64,000 bases of DNA from Posidonia oceanica (GCA_037176725.1 JAZBRS010000029.1:46882001-46946000), one strand, 5' to 3'. Positions 46,608 to 57,366 are shown, counted from the first letter of the stretch. Notes: generated by a model from the letters alone, not told the origin. Translations and numbers: made by a program.

Positions 46608-47640
46608 TCCGCCTCGCATTCTCCTGACAACTAGCAGCAGCTCTCATGGCAAGACCCCATGGCGTCAGAGGCTGCACTCTCTCAGTTACGGCCTGATACA
46701 AAAGGCCAACTGAGCACTACACTCTCCGGGCCCTTGAGCCCTCTGAAGAGCACCCCCGCTTATTCTCCAACTGTGACCCTGGCAGCTTATTCATCCTTAG
46801 CACCGCTAGCCTGTCTATTTGGGCCATCTACTTCAGAGTTGCTACCATCAGACACGCCCGTGAACCAGATCATGCAGACCCCAAGGGCGGCGATCTGTCT
46901 TGCAGCCGGGCCAGTGCCGCAGGCCCCCGGCGCCTACTACGTCGACTCCCCCTCAGACGAAGAAGAAGGAGTGGCGATAGAAGCCCAGGTCGATTCCTGG
47001 ATGTCCGACTTAGAGTTGCTTTATCAAGAACAACTCAAGTCGATAGCAGATGACCTGGCAGATCACCAAGCTGCAGAAAGGAAAGGGAAAGCCGTAGTCA
47101 CAGATCCTCCTCTGCAAGAGGACCATGCCTCTATCATGGTCCTAGAAGACTCAGCAGCGCCGGACTCCCCTAGACCAGATGAGCTCATCACTCTTCAACC
47201 AGAAGGCGGGTCTAGGTGGTTTGTGCAACACATGCCTCACCTGAACAATATACTGAGCGGCAGTAACCAGATCAGCCGCCAGTCCGGCGTATCCCCCACA
47301 AGCACACTAGAAGACCCAGAGGGAGGAACATCAGCAGTACGTGCAGCAGCAGTAACAGAGCAGAATGCCTCAGCTGCAGAGCAGTCAGCAGCCTCAGCAG
47401 CAGAACAGTCAGCAATATCAGCAGTAGAGTCAGCTAAGCCCTCAGCAGTATCAACAGAACACTCAGCAGAGCCAGTCAGACCAGAGCAAACGGTAGAAGG
47501 AGTTCCTGGGATGGAGGTCGCGCACCGAGGCTACAAGAATACCCGAGTGAGCGTGACCATCCTGAAGCGTCACCAGGGCCAAGCAGCGGAACACATGCAC
47601 TCTTTCAACATCACGAGCCCTTCCTTTGAGAAAGAGATCC
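46608..47640 (+). pseudogene. Low-complexity linker between protease and RT, element B
   Basis: Continues the single frame. A further TAG stands at 46632-46634. It contains PSDEEEG and an acidic WMSDLELLYQEQ patch, then EQSAAS/EQSAIS-type Ala-Ser-Glu-Gln repeats (47330-47490) and EVAHRGYKNTRVSVTILKRH just before RT. No enzymatic domain is recognised. The corresponding part of A has a one-base insertion near its end. Confidence 0.75.
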
Positions 47641-49256
47641 TCTCAGAACTTATTGCCTATGGAGAGGAGGATGATACGGGCATGGATGAGACTGACGAAC
47701 CTTTGCCCGAGTTCCGGCCCTATGACGACGACCCAGAAGGCCCCAACCTTCATGTCGAAGAAGAAACGGAGGTTGTCAACATCGGCACAGCTGAGGAAGT
47801 CAGAGAAGTTTGCATCAGTGCCCAGCTGTCCACCCAGGTTCGAGCAGAATTCATCGCATTCCTGAAAGAATATGCGGATGTCTTCGCCTGGAGTTATGAA
47901 GATATGGTCGGCCTTGACATAGAAATAGTGGTGCACAATCTGCCCTTAAATCCGGATGCCAAGCCAGTAAAGCAGAAATTGAGAAGATGGCGACCGCAGT
48001 GGCTGCTCATGATCAAAGAAGAGATAATGAAGCAGCTGGGAGTCAACTTTCTGAAGGTCGTTCTTTATCCTGAATGGCTGGCAAACATTGTACCTGTGCC
48101 CAAGAAAGATGGCCGAATCCGGATCTGTATCGACTACAGGGACCTGAACAAGGCGAGTCCCAAGGACGACTTTCCATTGCCTCACATTGACGTCCTAGTC
48201 GACAATACGGCAGGCCACAAGATGCTCTCCTTCATGGACGGCTTTTCTGGATACAATCAGATCAAAATGGCAGAAGAGGACATGGAAAAGACTTCATTCA
48301 TCACCCCTTGGGGAGTCTTCTGCTACCAAGTCATGCCGTTCGGCCTGAAGAATGCTGGTGCAACCTATCAAAGGGCCATGACTGCGCTATTCCACGACCT
48401 CATGCACCAAGAAGTGGAGGTCTATGTAGACGATATGATTGCCAAAACCAAAGAGCCCGAGGATCATCTTGCCTGTCTCAGAAAGCTCTTTAACCGTCTA
48501 CGGAAGTACAAGCTGCGCCTGAATCCCAAGAAGTGCGTATTCGGGGTATCTTCTGGCAAATTGCTCGGCTACATTGTTAGCCAAAGGGGGATTGAGGTGG
48601 ACCCGTTGAAAGCACAAGCCATCGTGGACATGCCACCCCCTAGAACTGAAAAGGAAGTCAGAAGTCTGCTTGGGCGTTTACAATATATCAGTCGCTTCAT
48701 TGCACAGCTTACGCCCATCTGCGAACCCATATTCAAGCTCTTGAGGAAGAATGCGCAGATTCACTGGAACGAGGAGTGTCAGGCTGCATTTGCCAAGATC
48801 AAGCAGCTGTTGATTAAGCCTCCTGTCCTGGTCCCGCCTACGCCAGGGAGACCTTTGCTTCTCTACCTTTCTACCACGCAGCATTCCATGGGCGCCGTCT
48901 TGGGCCAACATGACGAATCTGGTAGGAAGGAGCGCGCCATCTACTACCTGAGTAAGAAATTTAATGAATGCGAAGCCAGGTATACAACACTAGAGAAGAC
49001 TTGCCTGTCCCTTGTCTGGGCTGCACAGAAGCTGAGGCACTACATGATGGCATACCCAGTACAGCTCTTATGCCGGCACGATCCCATCAAATTCCTCTTC
49101 CAGAAGCCGGCCATGGTGGGCAGATGTGCTAAGTGGCAGGTGTTATTGTCTCAGTACGACATCACCTTCATCACACAGAAATCCATGAAGGGTCAAGCAA
49201 TGGCAGACCATCTTGCTGACCTCCCTCTGCCTGAATACCGACCCCTCCAGACGCAG
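47641..49256 (+). CDS. Reverse transcriptase and first RNase H of element B
   Basis: Polyprotein domain without internal stops. RT copies the genomic RNA into DNA in the virus-like particle. Motifs: PVPKKDGRIRICIDYRDLNK, FMDGFSGYNQIKM, MPFGLKNAGATYQ, YVDD at 48423-48434, KLRLNPKKCVFGV, LLGYIVSQRGIEVD. The linked RNase H (about 48834-49240) has Ser at the first catalytic position (LYLSTTQHSMGAVL) and CRHDP instead of a TDH motif, so this RNase H is probably structural only. Closely similar to A over its full length. Confidence 0.93.
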
Positions 49257-49740
49257 TTCCCTGATGAAGACATTCTCTTTGCAATGGAGGACTCTGGGCA
49301 GAAAGGTCCTGAAGAAGCAGAGGAATGGCAGCTCTACTTTGATGGTGCAGTCAACAAGAAGGGCTGAGGCGTAGGCGCAGTGCTGACCACGCCCCAAGGA
49401 CAGATGACTCCTTTCGCAAGGAAGCTGACTTTCACCTGCACAAACAACGAAGCAGAATACGAAGCATGCATCCTGGGGTTGAAAGTCGCCCTCGAGCATG
49501 AGGCGCAGAAGCTGCATGTGCGCGGCGATGCCATGCTGGTGATTTCTCAGGTGAACGGCGATTGGAAGACAAAAGATCCCAAGCTTGTGCCGTATCACGA
49601 ACACCTGCTGAGGCTGATGAAAGAATTCAAGAGCATCCGCTTCACATACCTGAACAGAGCGAAGAACGCGTATGCAGACGCACTAGCAACTCTGGCATCC
49701 TGGCTCACTATATCAGAAGACAGCACTGTGGATGTATCAG
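49257..49740 (+). pseudogene. Second (archaeal-type) RNase H of element B, interrupted by TGA
   Basis: It carries the four acidic catalytic positions: Asp in LYFDGAVNKKG, Glu in NNEAEYEACILGL, Asp in RGDAMLVISQVNG and Asp in NAYADALATLAS. A TGA at 49365-49367 falls right after NKKG, inside the domain, where A has CGA. This is a C-to-T change in a CpG. Without readthrough, neither this domain nor integrase would be translated. Presence of the domain assigns the element to the Tat clade. Confidence 0.9.
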
Positions 49741-51050
49741 TCACTCGCATTGAACAGCCTGCATACTGCATGAGCATAGAAGAAGCGGATCCCGCAGAGG
49801 GGCAGCCCTGGTATCAAGACATAAAATCTTTCCTGGAGTCTGGTAACTTTCCTCCTGATACCACGGCAGCAGACAAGAGAACTTTGGCGCGTCTGGCATC
49901 AAAGTATGTGTTAGGGGCCGGGCAGCTGTACAGAAGGTCTTACAATCAGATGCTACTGCGCTGCCTGAGCAAGTCGGAGGCTGACACGCTGATGCTTCAA
50001 GTGCATGCGGGAACTTGTGGCCCGCACATGAATGGTGTCCTCCTGGCCAAGAAGATCATGCTTCAAGGATATTTCTGGCAGACCATGGAAGCCGACTGCT
50101 GCCGGTTCATGCGTAGATGCCATAACTGTCAAATTCATGGTAACTTCATCAAGGCCCCTCCACATCAGCTGCACAACATGTCTTCGCCATGGCCTTTCTC
50201 CACCTGGGGGATCGATGTCATCGGCGCCATCCACCCCGCTGCTTCAAATGGTCATCGTTACATTCTCGTAGCGATCGATTACTTTACCAAGTGGGTGGAA
50301 GCGGCCTCTTACAGGACAGTCACCGCTGCGGCAACAGAAAAATTTATCAGAAACAATATTGTTGCCCGGTATGGGGTCCCGCACTCTGTCATCTCTGATA
50401 ACGGCTCAAACTTTATTGCCAAAAGGATCGAAGAATACCTGCAAAGTCTCAAGATCAAGCACCATCGATCCTCGCCTTATCGGCCTCAGATGAACGGAGC
50501 AGTGGAATCTGCAAACAAGAACATTGTCAAGATCCTGAAGAAAATGGCAGAAATCCACAAGGATTGGCACGACAAGCTCCCGTACGCGCTCTGGGCGTAC
50601 AGGACATCAATCCGGACCTCTACAGGAGCCACCCCGTACTCTCTGGTGTACGGCATGGAAGCGGTGTTACCTGTTGAAGTGGAGATCCCCTCTCTGCGGA
50701 TCCTGCGGGAAGCTGAGTTGGAAGAAGCAGAATGGGTCGAAGACCGCTGTGTCCAACTGAATTTAATTGATGAGCGCAGATTGCAAGCCATGCACAACGC
50801 TCACTGCTATCAGAAGCGGATGGCCAAAGCATTCTTGAAGAAGGTCCAGCCCAGAAGCTTTCAGCCAGGGGACCTTGTCTTGCGCGCCATTCATTTGCCT
50901 GACGGTCGAGGGAAATTCCGACCCAATTGGCGCGGCCCCTTTGTGGTCAAACAGATCTTTTCGGGAGGCGCTGTGACTCTTGAGGATATGGACCAGATTG
51001 AGCAGTCTGAGCCCGTCAACCTCTGCTATCTCAAGAAGTACTATCAGTAG
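49741..51050 (+). CDS. Integrase of element B
   Basis: Polyprotein domain, open throughout and ending at TAG 51048-51050. Zinc-binding part: VHAGTCGPH and RCHNCQ (H-x6-H ... C-x2-C). Catalytic core: Asp 50214-50216 in WGIDVIG, Asp 50397-50399 in SDNGSNF, Glu 50505-50507 in GAVESANK, fitting D,D-35-E. The C-terminal part has SFQPGDLVLRAI and KFRPNWRGPFVV. No chromodomain is visible after it, in line with the Tat clade. It is intact in sequence but lies behind five upstream stops. Confidence 0.92.
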
Positions 51051-52617
51051 CCGAAAGCGGCCCCGTTGCAGATACCCTTCTCCCACTTGCATTTTCATTC
51101 TTGCCTTCTTGCTTCAACTCTGTTTCAAATCGTCATCGTCATCCTTTCAACTCCTACATCCCTATTCAAATCATCATCATCGTCATCCTTTCAGCTCTTG
51201 CCCCCCTTTCTTTTCGAATCATCATCGTCATTCTCTCAAGCATTGTATCTTTAGCCCGGTGATGACAACCGGAAGTGCTTGCCTGCTCTGGAAAGAGTCA
51301 CCCTGCCTCACCCGGCACTACTTAGATGTCTTAGCAAGTGAGGGAGCCACTGCCAGTGAGGACAAGCAAACTGTCTAATCTCGTAAGGACATACATCTCT
51401 GCGAGAGAAAAATGTTAGGATGTGAATCTGAAAAGGTGAGAGTAGACATCTAGGCTTGGGCACATCCAAGGGACAGAGGACGAAGACACAAGCCGGCCCT
51501 AGAGATAGGGGTGTGCAGTCTAACCCTGTTCCTTCTACCCATCACACAGCAGACCCAAAGCCTAAATCTATTACAATTCAAGCTCCCTCCTTTTGCCACC
51601 AAAATGGGGATAGCAAAAGCCTGAAAAAAAAAAAAAAAAAAAAAAGAGAAAAGCAAAACAACAAGCGAAAAAAAAAAAGAGAAAGAGAAAAGAGATAGAA
51701 CAAAAACCAAAAAAAAAGGGAAAAAAGCAAGTAAAGCAAAAAACAAAAAAAAAGGGAAGAATAAAAAGGCAAAGCTAGCCCAAAAAAAAAAAAAAAACAC
51801 AGGCACCGTTATCCCCCATGCTTTACTAGAGATCCCCAGTGTGTCAAGCCTGGAAAAGGAGTCTACCACATCCTCCCAAGAGCAAACACGTACCTTCTCC
51901 TAACTAGGGGCAGAGAAAGACTGCATACCTATGAGGGAGAAACCTTTCAAAAAAGAGAGAGAGCTGAAAGAATAGGCGTAGGTCTTGAGAGTGCAGCCAG
52001 TAGCCTGTCCTCACCACATCACCACCTATAATGCCAACCACCTATTCCGGAGCGCCACCAATAAGCCGAGAGTTTGAGTAGGACCCAGTGAGTCAAGGAC
52101 CACTCCCTTCCTCTGCAGCAGGCACCAAAGCACTCCGCACACTGAGGGCATTCAAGCATCCATCCAAGCATACCCATCCATCCGAGCATGCTAATCCATT
52201 CAAGCATACTCATTCATCTAATACTACTCGTCCGCATAAGCATAGCACTTGCATCCTGCATAGATGCATCCTCTTCTGTCATTTCTTTTCTCATCAATCA
52301 TTTCGCTCTGCAACACGCTCCGGCCCTGAGACAGTACTTCTCCCCAGCAGAGCGCATCGACGACACTCAAGCTGCGCTGGTCCAGATCTCCTGCCAGCCC
52401 TCGCCCCCATGTCCGCAAGACTGCAACAAAATCCCCCTGCTTATCAGTGCTTAACTGCTATGTTCCGTTATCAACTGCTAAATGCATATGGAACTACGTT
52501 TTCAGTTTCAGTTTCTTCTTGTTGCCAATGATTACATACCTGCGAGATCTGACTGTTTATTGATAGCAGGTACCTTCAAGCTTTGCATCCATCAGCCTGT
52601 CTTCTGCAATCAGCGCA
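51051..52617 (+). other. Spacer between integrase and accessory ORF (B)
   Basis: Non-coding. TCATCATCGTCATCCTTTCA-type repeats of about 55 bp (51125-51240), A-rich tract with long A runs (51625-51800), short imperfect repeats with CATCCATCCAAGCATA (52155-52215), and CTGTCTTCTGCAATCAG ending at 52613, four bases before the accessory ATG, which resembles a splice acceptor. Confidence 0.65.
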
Positions 52618-53820
52618 ATGGGCTTCCCTACTCTGCTAACTCCTGCACATTGCTCGGAAACCCTGCGAGAATGGGTCGGCAGGCTCACTCAAGTAGACTG
52701 TGAAAAGCTGCGCCTGTGGGGCATACCAACTAAACTGCTGAAGGTTGCTGATGTGGAAGTCAGCCGCCACCTTCTGTGTGCCGCCGCAAGATTCTGGAAA
52801 CCGGCGTACCATGTCTTCCGCTTTGGCAAGACTGAGCTGACACCTACACTGGAAGAGGTGCGTCGGATATGCGGCTTTTCAAAAATCATGGGGCCTCCTA
52901 TTTTCATGAGACGCGACGGATATCTCGAAGTCCTAAGCCAGCTGACTGGGCTATCCACTCGAACCTGCCAACAGAGGCTAATCTGCACCAGTGGACCAGA
53001 GCCTATGCTTCGCCTCGCACACTTCAATGATATCATGAACAAGCGTGCCGACCTCGGAGATGAGCTGTGGCTCCGAGGATTTGTCATCCGCTTTTTGGGC
53101 GAACTAATCTTTACTCATGGCCGACTGACAGTGGCCATCGAGGTCGCAGAGATTGCGCTAGCTGTGGTGACCCAGCACATAGACCTGGCACCAGTTGTCT
53201 TGGCAGAGACCTATCGCGGGCTGGACCGCATTTCTCATCGCTGCCGCCACTTCCACGGTTGCGGAGCACTCATACAAGTCTGGCTGACTGCGCACTTAGA
53301 GATGGACTTCCTGCGCCCTCAAGTACACGCCTTCGAAGCATACTGCAGCAGCGTCCGTACCAGAGCAGACAAGAGCGTCAAAGAAGAGTACGAGAGGCTG
53401 TCAGCACTAACTGACGATGCTGTGACCTGGCGTATCATTCCCTCTGCAGCAGAGCCCTTCACAGTCTTCTTCAGCGCGCGTGACACGCGGCTGATCATTC
53501 TTCCAGGCTTCACAGCAGGCATAGAGTACCACCCAATCAGGGTCATGCGCCAGTTCGGCTTCCAGCAGGGCGCCTTCATCGACAGTACAGCGCCCAAGCT
53601 TCTACAGATGTACCCTCTCAGCACAACTGCCCCGACCAAGAAGCTTGCTAGTCTGATGCAGCATGGGGTCCAATCTACAGACATTGCAGTTGTGAGAGGC
53701 GTAGGATGCACCCCTGAATATGAAGTTGAAGTCCGACAGCTCTGGCCTATTACTGAAATCCCGCCAGGCGGTCCCTTGTTCCCCGACTCCAGGCAGTCGA
53801 AGAAGGCCCGAACTGACTAG
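52618..53820 (+). CDS. Accessory ORF, DUF7745-like protein of 400 aa (intact)
   Basis: Function unknown. Starts at ATG 52618 (MGFPTLLTPAHCSETL) and ends at TAG 53818-53820. Visible pattern: LREWVGRLTQVDCEKLRLWG near residues 20-40; ARFWKPAYHVFRFGKTELTP with LEEVRRICGF near 60-95; PVVLAETYRGLDRISHRC followed by FHGCGALIQVWL near 195-230; FSARDTRLIILPGF and YHPIRVMRQFGFQQG near 290-320; basic C-terminus ending QSKKARTD. This arrangement resembles DUF7745/plant-mobile-domain proteins. No signal peptide, membrane span or zinc motif is clear, so an envelope role is not supported. It is the only undamaged ORF of element B, and the A copy is also nearly whole. It may be expressed from a spliced RNA. 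Confidence 0.8.
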   Translation: MGFPTLLTPAHCSETLREWVGRLTQVDCEKLRLWGIPTKLLKVADVEVSRHLLCAAARFWKPAYHVFRFGKTELTPTLEEVRRICGFSKIMGPPIFMRRDGYLEVLSQLTGLSTRTCQQRLICTSGPEPMLRLAHFNDIMNKRADLGDELWLRGFVIRFLGELIFTHGRLTVAIEVAEIALAVVTQHIDLAPVVLAETYRGLDRISHRCRHFHGCGALIQVWLTAHLEMDFLRPQVHAFEAYCSSVRTRADKSVKEEYERLSALTDDAVTWRIIPSAAEPFTVFFSARDTRLIILPGFTAGIEYHPIRVMRQFGFQQGAFIDSTAPKLLQMYPLSTTAPTKKLASLMQHGVQSTDIAVVRGVGCTPEYEVEVRQLWPITEIPPGGPLFPDSRQSKKARTD

Positions 53821-54094
53821 GCCCTTGTGCAACCATCATATGGTCTTCTTTCAGACTATGCTGTACATTTCTGGTCTGCCACAGGCATTGTACTCATCAA
53901 GCTTTATTAATGAAAACTGTTTCTGCTATCTGCTTGCACATCAAGACTCCTTGCCGCATTGCATATCATTATCATCATCATCTTGGGCCCTCTAACCAGA
54001 CTTGCAGGCATCACAACGCAGCAAAGTCCTCAGCACCCAATCCGAAGTCCAGAACATCTGCGGACCCGCGTCGTCAAGCTACGCCATCCGTCTT
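53821..54094 (+). other. Spacer between accessory ORF and repeat arrays (B)
   Basis: Non-coding; homologous to A 19676-19986. Contains a CATTATCATCATCATCTTGG patch near 53965. Nothing else is recognised. Confidence 0.6.
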
Positions 54095-55065
54095 CCTCAG
54101 CTGATCATCCCCAGCTGAGTCCCTTGCGGGCTGGCACCCTAAACTGCCCGGCGAAAGGTCCGTCAACCTGTCATCATCCTCAGCTGATCATCCCCAGCTG
54201 AGTCCCTTGCGGGCTGGCACCCCAAACTGCCCGGCGTAAGGTCCGTCAACCTGTCATCATCCTCAGTTGATCATCCCCAGCTGAGTCCCTTGCGGGCTGG
54301 CACCCCAAACTGCCCGGCGAAAGGTCCGTCAACCTGTCATCATCCTCAGCTGATCATCCCCAGCTGAGTCCCTTGCGGGCTGGCACCCCAAACTGCCCGG
54401 CGAAAGGTCCGTCAACCTGTCATCATCCTCAGCTGATCATCCCCAGCTGAGTCCCTTGCGGGCTGGCACCCCAAACTGCCCGGCGAAAGGTCCGTCAACC
54501 TGTCATCATCCTCTGCGGGCTGGCACCCCAAACTGCTCGGCGAAAGGTCCGTCAACCTGACACTCTTCTCGGCTGGTCACCTCAGCTGAGTCCCCAGCTG
54601 ATCGCCCTCAGCTGAGTCCCCTACGGGCTGGCACCCCAAACTGCTCGGCGATGGGTTCGTCAACCTATCATCCATCCACTCGCTCATTTATCTTTGCATC
54701 CTGATGCCAGGGGTGCTACGGACATCCCCTGGTATCATCCTGATACCAGGGGCATCTTTTGGCTGCCCTACGGTATCATCCCCAGCTGATCATCCTCAGC
54801 TAAATCCCTTGCGGGCTGGCACCCCAAACTGCTCGGCGAAAGGTCCGTCAACCTGACACTCTTCTCGGCTGCTCACCCCAGCTGAGTCCCCAGCTGATCG
54901 CCCCCAGCTGGACCACCATCCCCTGCGGGCTGGCACCCCAAACTGCTCGGCGAAAGGTCCGTCAACCTGACACTCTTCTCGGCTGGTCACCCCAGCTGAG
55001 TCCCCAGCTGATCGCCCTCAGCTGAATCCCTTGCGGGCTAGTACCCCAAACTACTCGTCTGACAA
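54095..55065 (+). repeat. Type 3 tandem array in B
   Basis: About ten units with GGGCTGGCACCCCAAACTGC, CGGCGAAAGGTCCGTCAACC and an inverted CAGCTGA...TCAGCTG part. Unit lengths are about 85 bp in the first half and longer and more irregular after 54500. Same order relative to the other arrays as in A. Confidence 0.87.
54726..54752 (+). repeat. Hairpin CCCCTGGTATC/GATACCAGGGG (B)
   Basis: 11-bp arms and a 5-nt centre (atcct). A second copy at 55121-55147 has arms CCCCTGGTGTC/GACACCAGGGG, so the change of one arm is matched in the other. Confidence 0.88.
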
Positions 55066-55120
55066 GCACGACACTCTTGTCATCACTCTCTGCTTTCGAT
55101 GCCAAGGACGCGCTGGCCAA

Positions 55121-55214
55121 CCCCTGGTGTCATCCCGACACCAGGGGCATCTTTTGATCGCCCCTTGGTATCGTTCTTTCCCTCTTTCCCCTATGACGTT
55201 CCTGGCGTCATGGG
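55121..55214 (+). repeat. Two larger hairpins in B 3' region
   Basis: CCCCTGGTGTC/GACACCAGGGG (55121-55147), and CCCTATGACG/CGTCATGGGA (about 55189-55214) with one mismatch. They stand next to each other, as at 18338-18433 in A. Confidence 0.83.
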
Positions 55215-55249
55215 ATGATTTCTTCTCATCATTCCCTTACCCCTTCTTT

Positions 55250-55338
55250 GCCGGCCGATAAGTCCGATATCTTATCATTCTCATCATTCCCTCATCCCCT
55301 CTTTGCCGGCCGATAAGTCCGATATCTTATCAATCAAC
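55250..55338 (+). repeat. Type 2 hairpin units (GATAAG...CTTATC) in B
   Basis: Two units with GGCCGATAAGTCCGATATCTTATC, a third at 55761-55790. They flank the 36-bp array on both sides, as in A. Confidence 0.85.
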
Positions 55339-55751
55339 AATTCTCATCATGATCTCATCCCCCTCTTTAGCTTAAATTCTCATCATGATCTCATCCCCCT
55401 CTTTAGCTTAGCTTCTCATCATGATCTCATCCCCCTCTTTAGCTTAAATTCTCATCATGATCTCATCCCCCTCTTAAGCTTAGCTTCTCATCATGATCTC
55501 ATCCCCCTCTTTAGCTTAGCTTCTCATCATGATCTCATCCCCCTCTTTAGTTTAAATTCTCATCATGATCTCATCCCCCTCTTTAGCTTAGCTTCTCATC
55601 ATGATCTCATCCCCCTCTTTAGCTTAAATTCTCATCATGATCTCATCCCCCTCTTTAGTTTAAATTCTCATCATGATCTCACCCCCTTCTTTAGCTTAGC
55701 TTCTCATCATGATCTCATCCCCCTCTGTAGCTTAACTTCTCATCATTACCT
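55339..55751 (+). repeat. 36-bp TTCTCATCATGATCTCATCC array in B
   Basis: About eleven units of 36 bp; two alternating sub-variants (TTTAGCTTAAA and TTTAGCTTAGC endings) give a 72-bp higher-order pattern. Reverse complement of the array in A (17391-18215). Confidence 0.9.
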
Positions 55752-55841
55752 CATCCCCTCTTTGCCGGCCGATAAGTCCGATATCTTATCATTCTCATCA
55801 TGCTCTCGTCCCCTCTTATCAATCAATCAATCAATCACTCG

Positions 55842-56871
55842 TGCTAGGCTGATATCCGAAACTATCAATCATCATCAAACAAACTCGTGCTAGGCTGATA
55901 TCCGAAACTATCAACAATCAATCACTCTCAGGCTGATAACCTAAACTATCTTCTGGCCGATCCATGGTTGGCCCGCAGTTGTGTTATACGGCTGACATCC
56001 AGTAACTGTCCCTCGTAATTGCACTTTTCCAGTTGATAGGTCTGTAAACTATCCGCCGGTTGACAGGACCGTAAACTGTCGCTCCAGTTGATAGGTCTGT
56101 AAACTATCGCGTGCAATTACGTTATACGGCTGACATCCAGTAACTTTCCCTTGCAATTGCGGTTTCCAGTTGATAGGTCTGTAAACTATCCTCCAGTTGA
56201 TAGGTCTGTAAACTATCCGCCGGTTGACAGGACCGTAAACTGTTGTTAGGCTGATATTCCTAAACTATCACCAGCAATTGCATTATACGGCTGATATCCA
56301 GTAACTATCCCTCATCATTGCGCGTTTCCAGTTGATAGGTCTGTAAACTATCCGCCGGTTGACAGGACCGTAAACTGTCGCTCCAGTTGATAGGTCTGTA
56401 AACTATCCACCAGTTGGTAGGACTGTAAACTACCACGCGCAATGATGTTATACGGCTGACATCCAGTAACTGTCCCTCGCAATGCCGTATCCAGTTGATA
56501 GGACTGTAAACTATCCTCCAGTTGATAGGTCTGTAAACTATCCGCCGGTTGACAGGACCGTAAACTGTCGTTCCAGATGATAGACTGTAAACTATCCGGC
56601 ATTGCGTTATACGGCTGATATCCAGTAACTATCACTCATGGTTTGTGGTTTCCGGTTGACAGGACCGTAAACTGTCGCTCCAGTTGATAGGTCTGTAAAC
56701 TATCCGCCGGTTGACAGGACCGTAAACTGTCGTTAGGCTGATACTCCTAAACTATCACCCACAACCATGTTATACGGCTGATATCCAGTAACTATCACTC
56801 ACAACTGCTCCGGTTGACAGGACCGTAAACTGTCACTCCCGGTTGATAGGACCGTAAACTATCCGGACGAT
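55842..56871 (+). repeat. Type 1 hairpin array in B, with covarying arms
   Basis: About 30 units: GATAGGTCTGTAAACTATC, GACAGGACCGTAAACTGTC and GGTAGGACTGTAAACTACC, together with GGCTGATATCCAGTAACTATC and GGCTGACATCCAGTAACTGTC. Arms match within units. A higher-order period of about 180 bp is visible. Confidence 0.88.
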
Positions 56872-57366
56872 AAGCCCGTCACCTTATCATTTTTTTTCTC
56901 CTTTTCGGCGTAACCTTGTCCCAGGAAGACAAAGTCACGCACCCCCTTTCTGCGATAGGAGAGTTGGCCTCTCTCCCCTCGCACTCTTTTCTTTCCTGCT
57001 GGCTTGCTCCCCAGACGGGGACAAGCTGCACCCTGTTTCCCCTCGCTTTGTCGCGTGAGTTTGGCCTCCCTGCCAGATCCTCGCGCCACATCGCGTCCTT
57101 TTATCTTCTCTCTTGCATCATCTCCGCAGCTTCTCAGCTAGCATTGCATATTAATTTAACATCATCAGCATCACTTGCGTGGCATCAGCATCTCTTCTAG
57201 TTGCACTAACTTTTGTACTAACTTTTGCATCGCATTAGCATGCATTGCATACTTAGCATCATTTATCTGCACCCAGCATCTTGCATTGCGGCAATGGGCT
57301 ACGACGTTCGGTGCATCCGCCGAATAAGTAACTCACGCCAATAGCAAATCTTTTGGCCCTCCGGTC
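56872..57366 (+). other. PPT-proximal non-coding region of B
   Basis: Non-coding; has GCGTAACCTTGTC...GACAAAGTCACGC (about 56909-56941), GCTTGCTCCCCAGACGGGGA with CAAGC (57002-57028), a GCATCAGCATC-rich patch, and the CGGTGCATCCGCCGAATAAG block shared with A and C. Confidence 0.65.

Noticed and set aside
52618..53820. Accessory ORF considered as an independent host gene caught between elements
   Set aside because: It lies inside the TSD-bounded element B, and its homologue occupies the same place in element A.
52618..53820. Accessory ORF considered as an envelope protein
   Set aside because: No signal peptide, membrane span or glycoprotein-like features are visible; the sequence pattern fits DUF7745-like proteins better.
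55303..55893. ORF with SHHDLIPLFSL peptide repeats
   Set aside because: Direct result of the 36-bp tandem repeat being a multiple of three; no start context or domain, and the array varies in length between elements.
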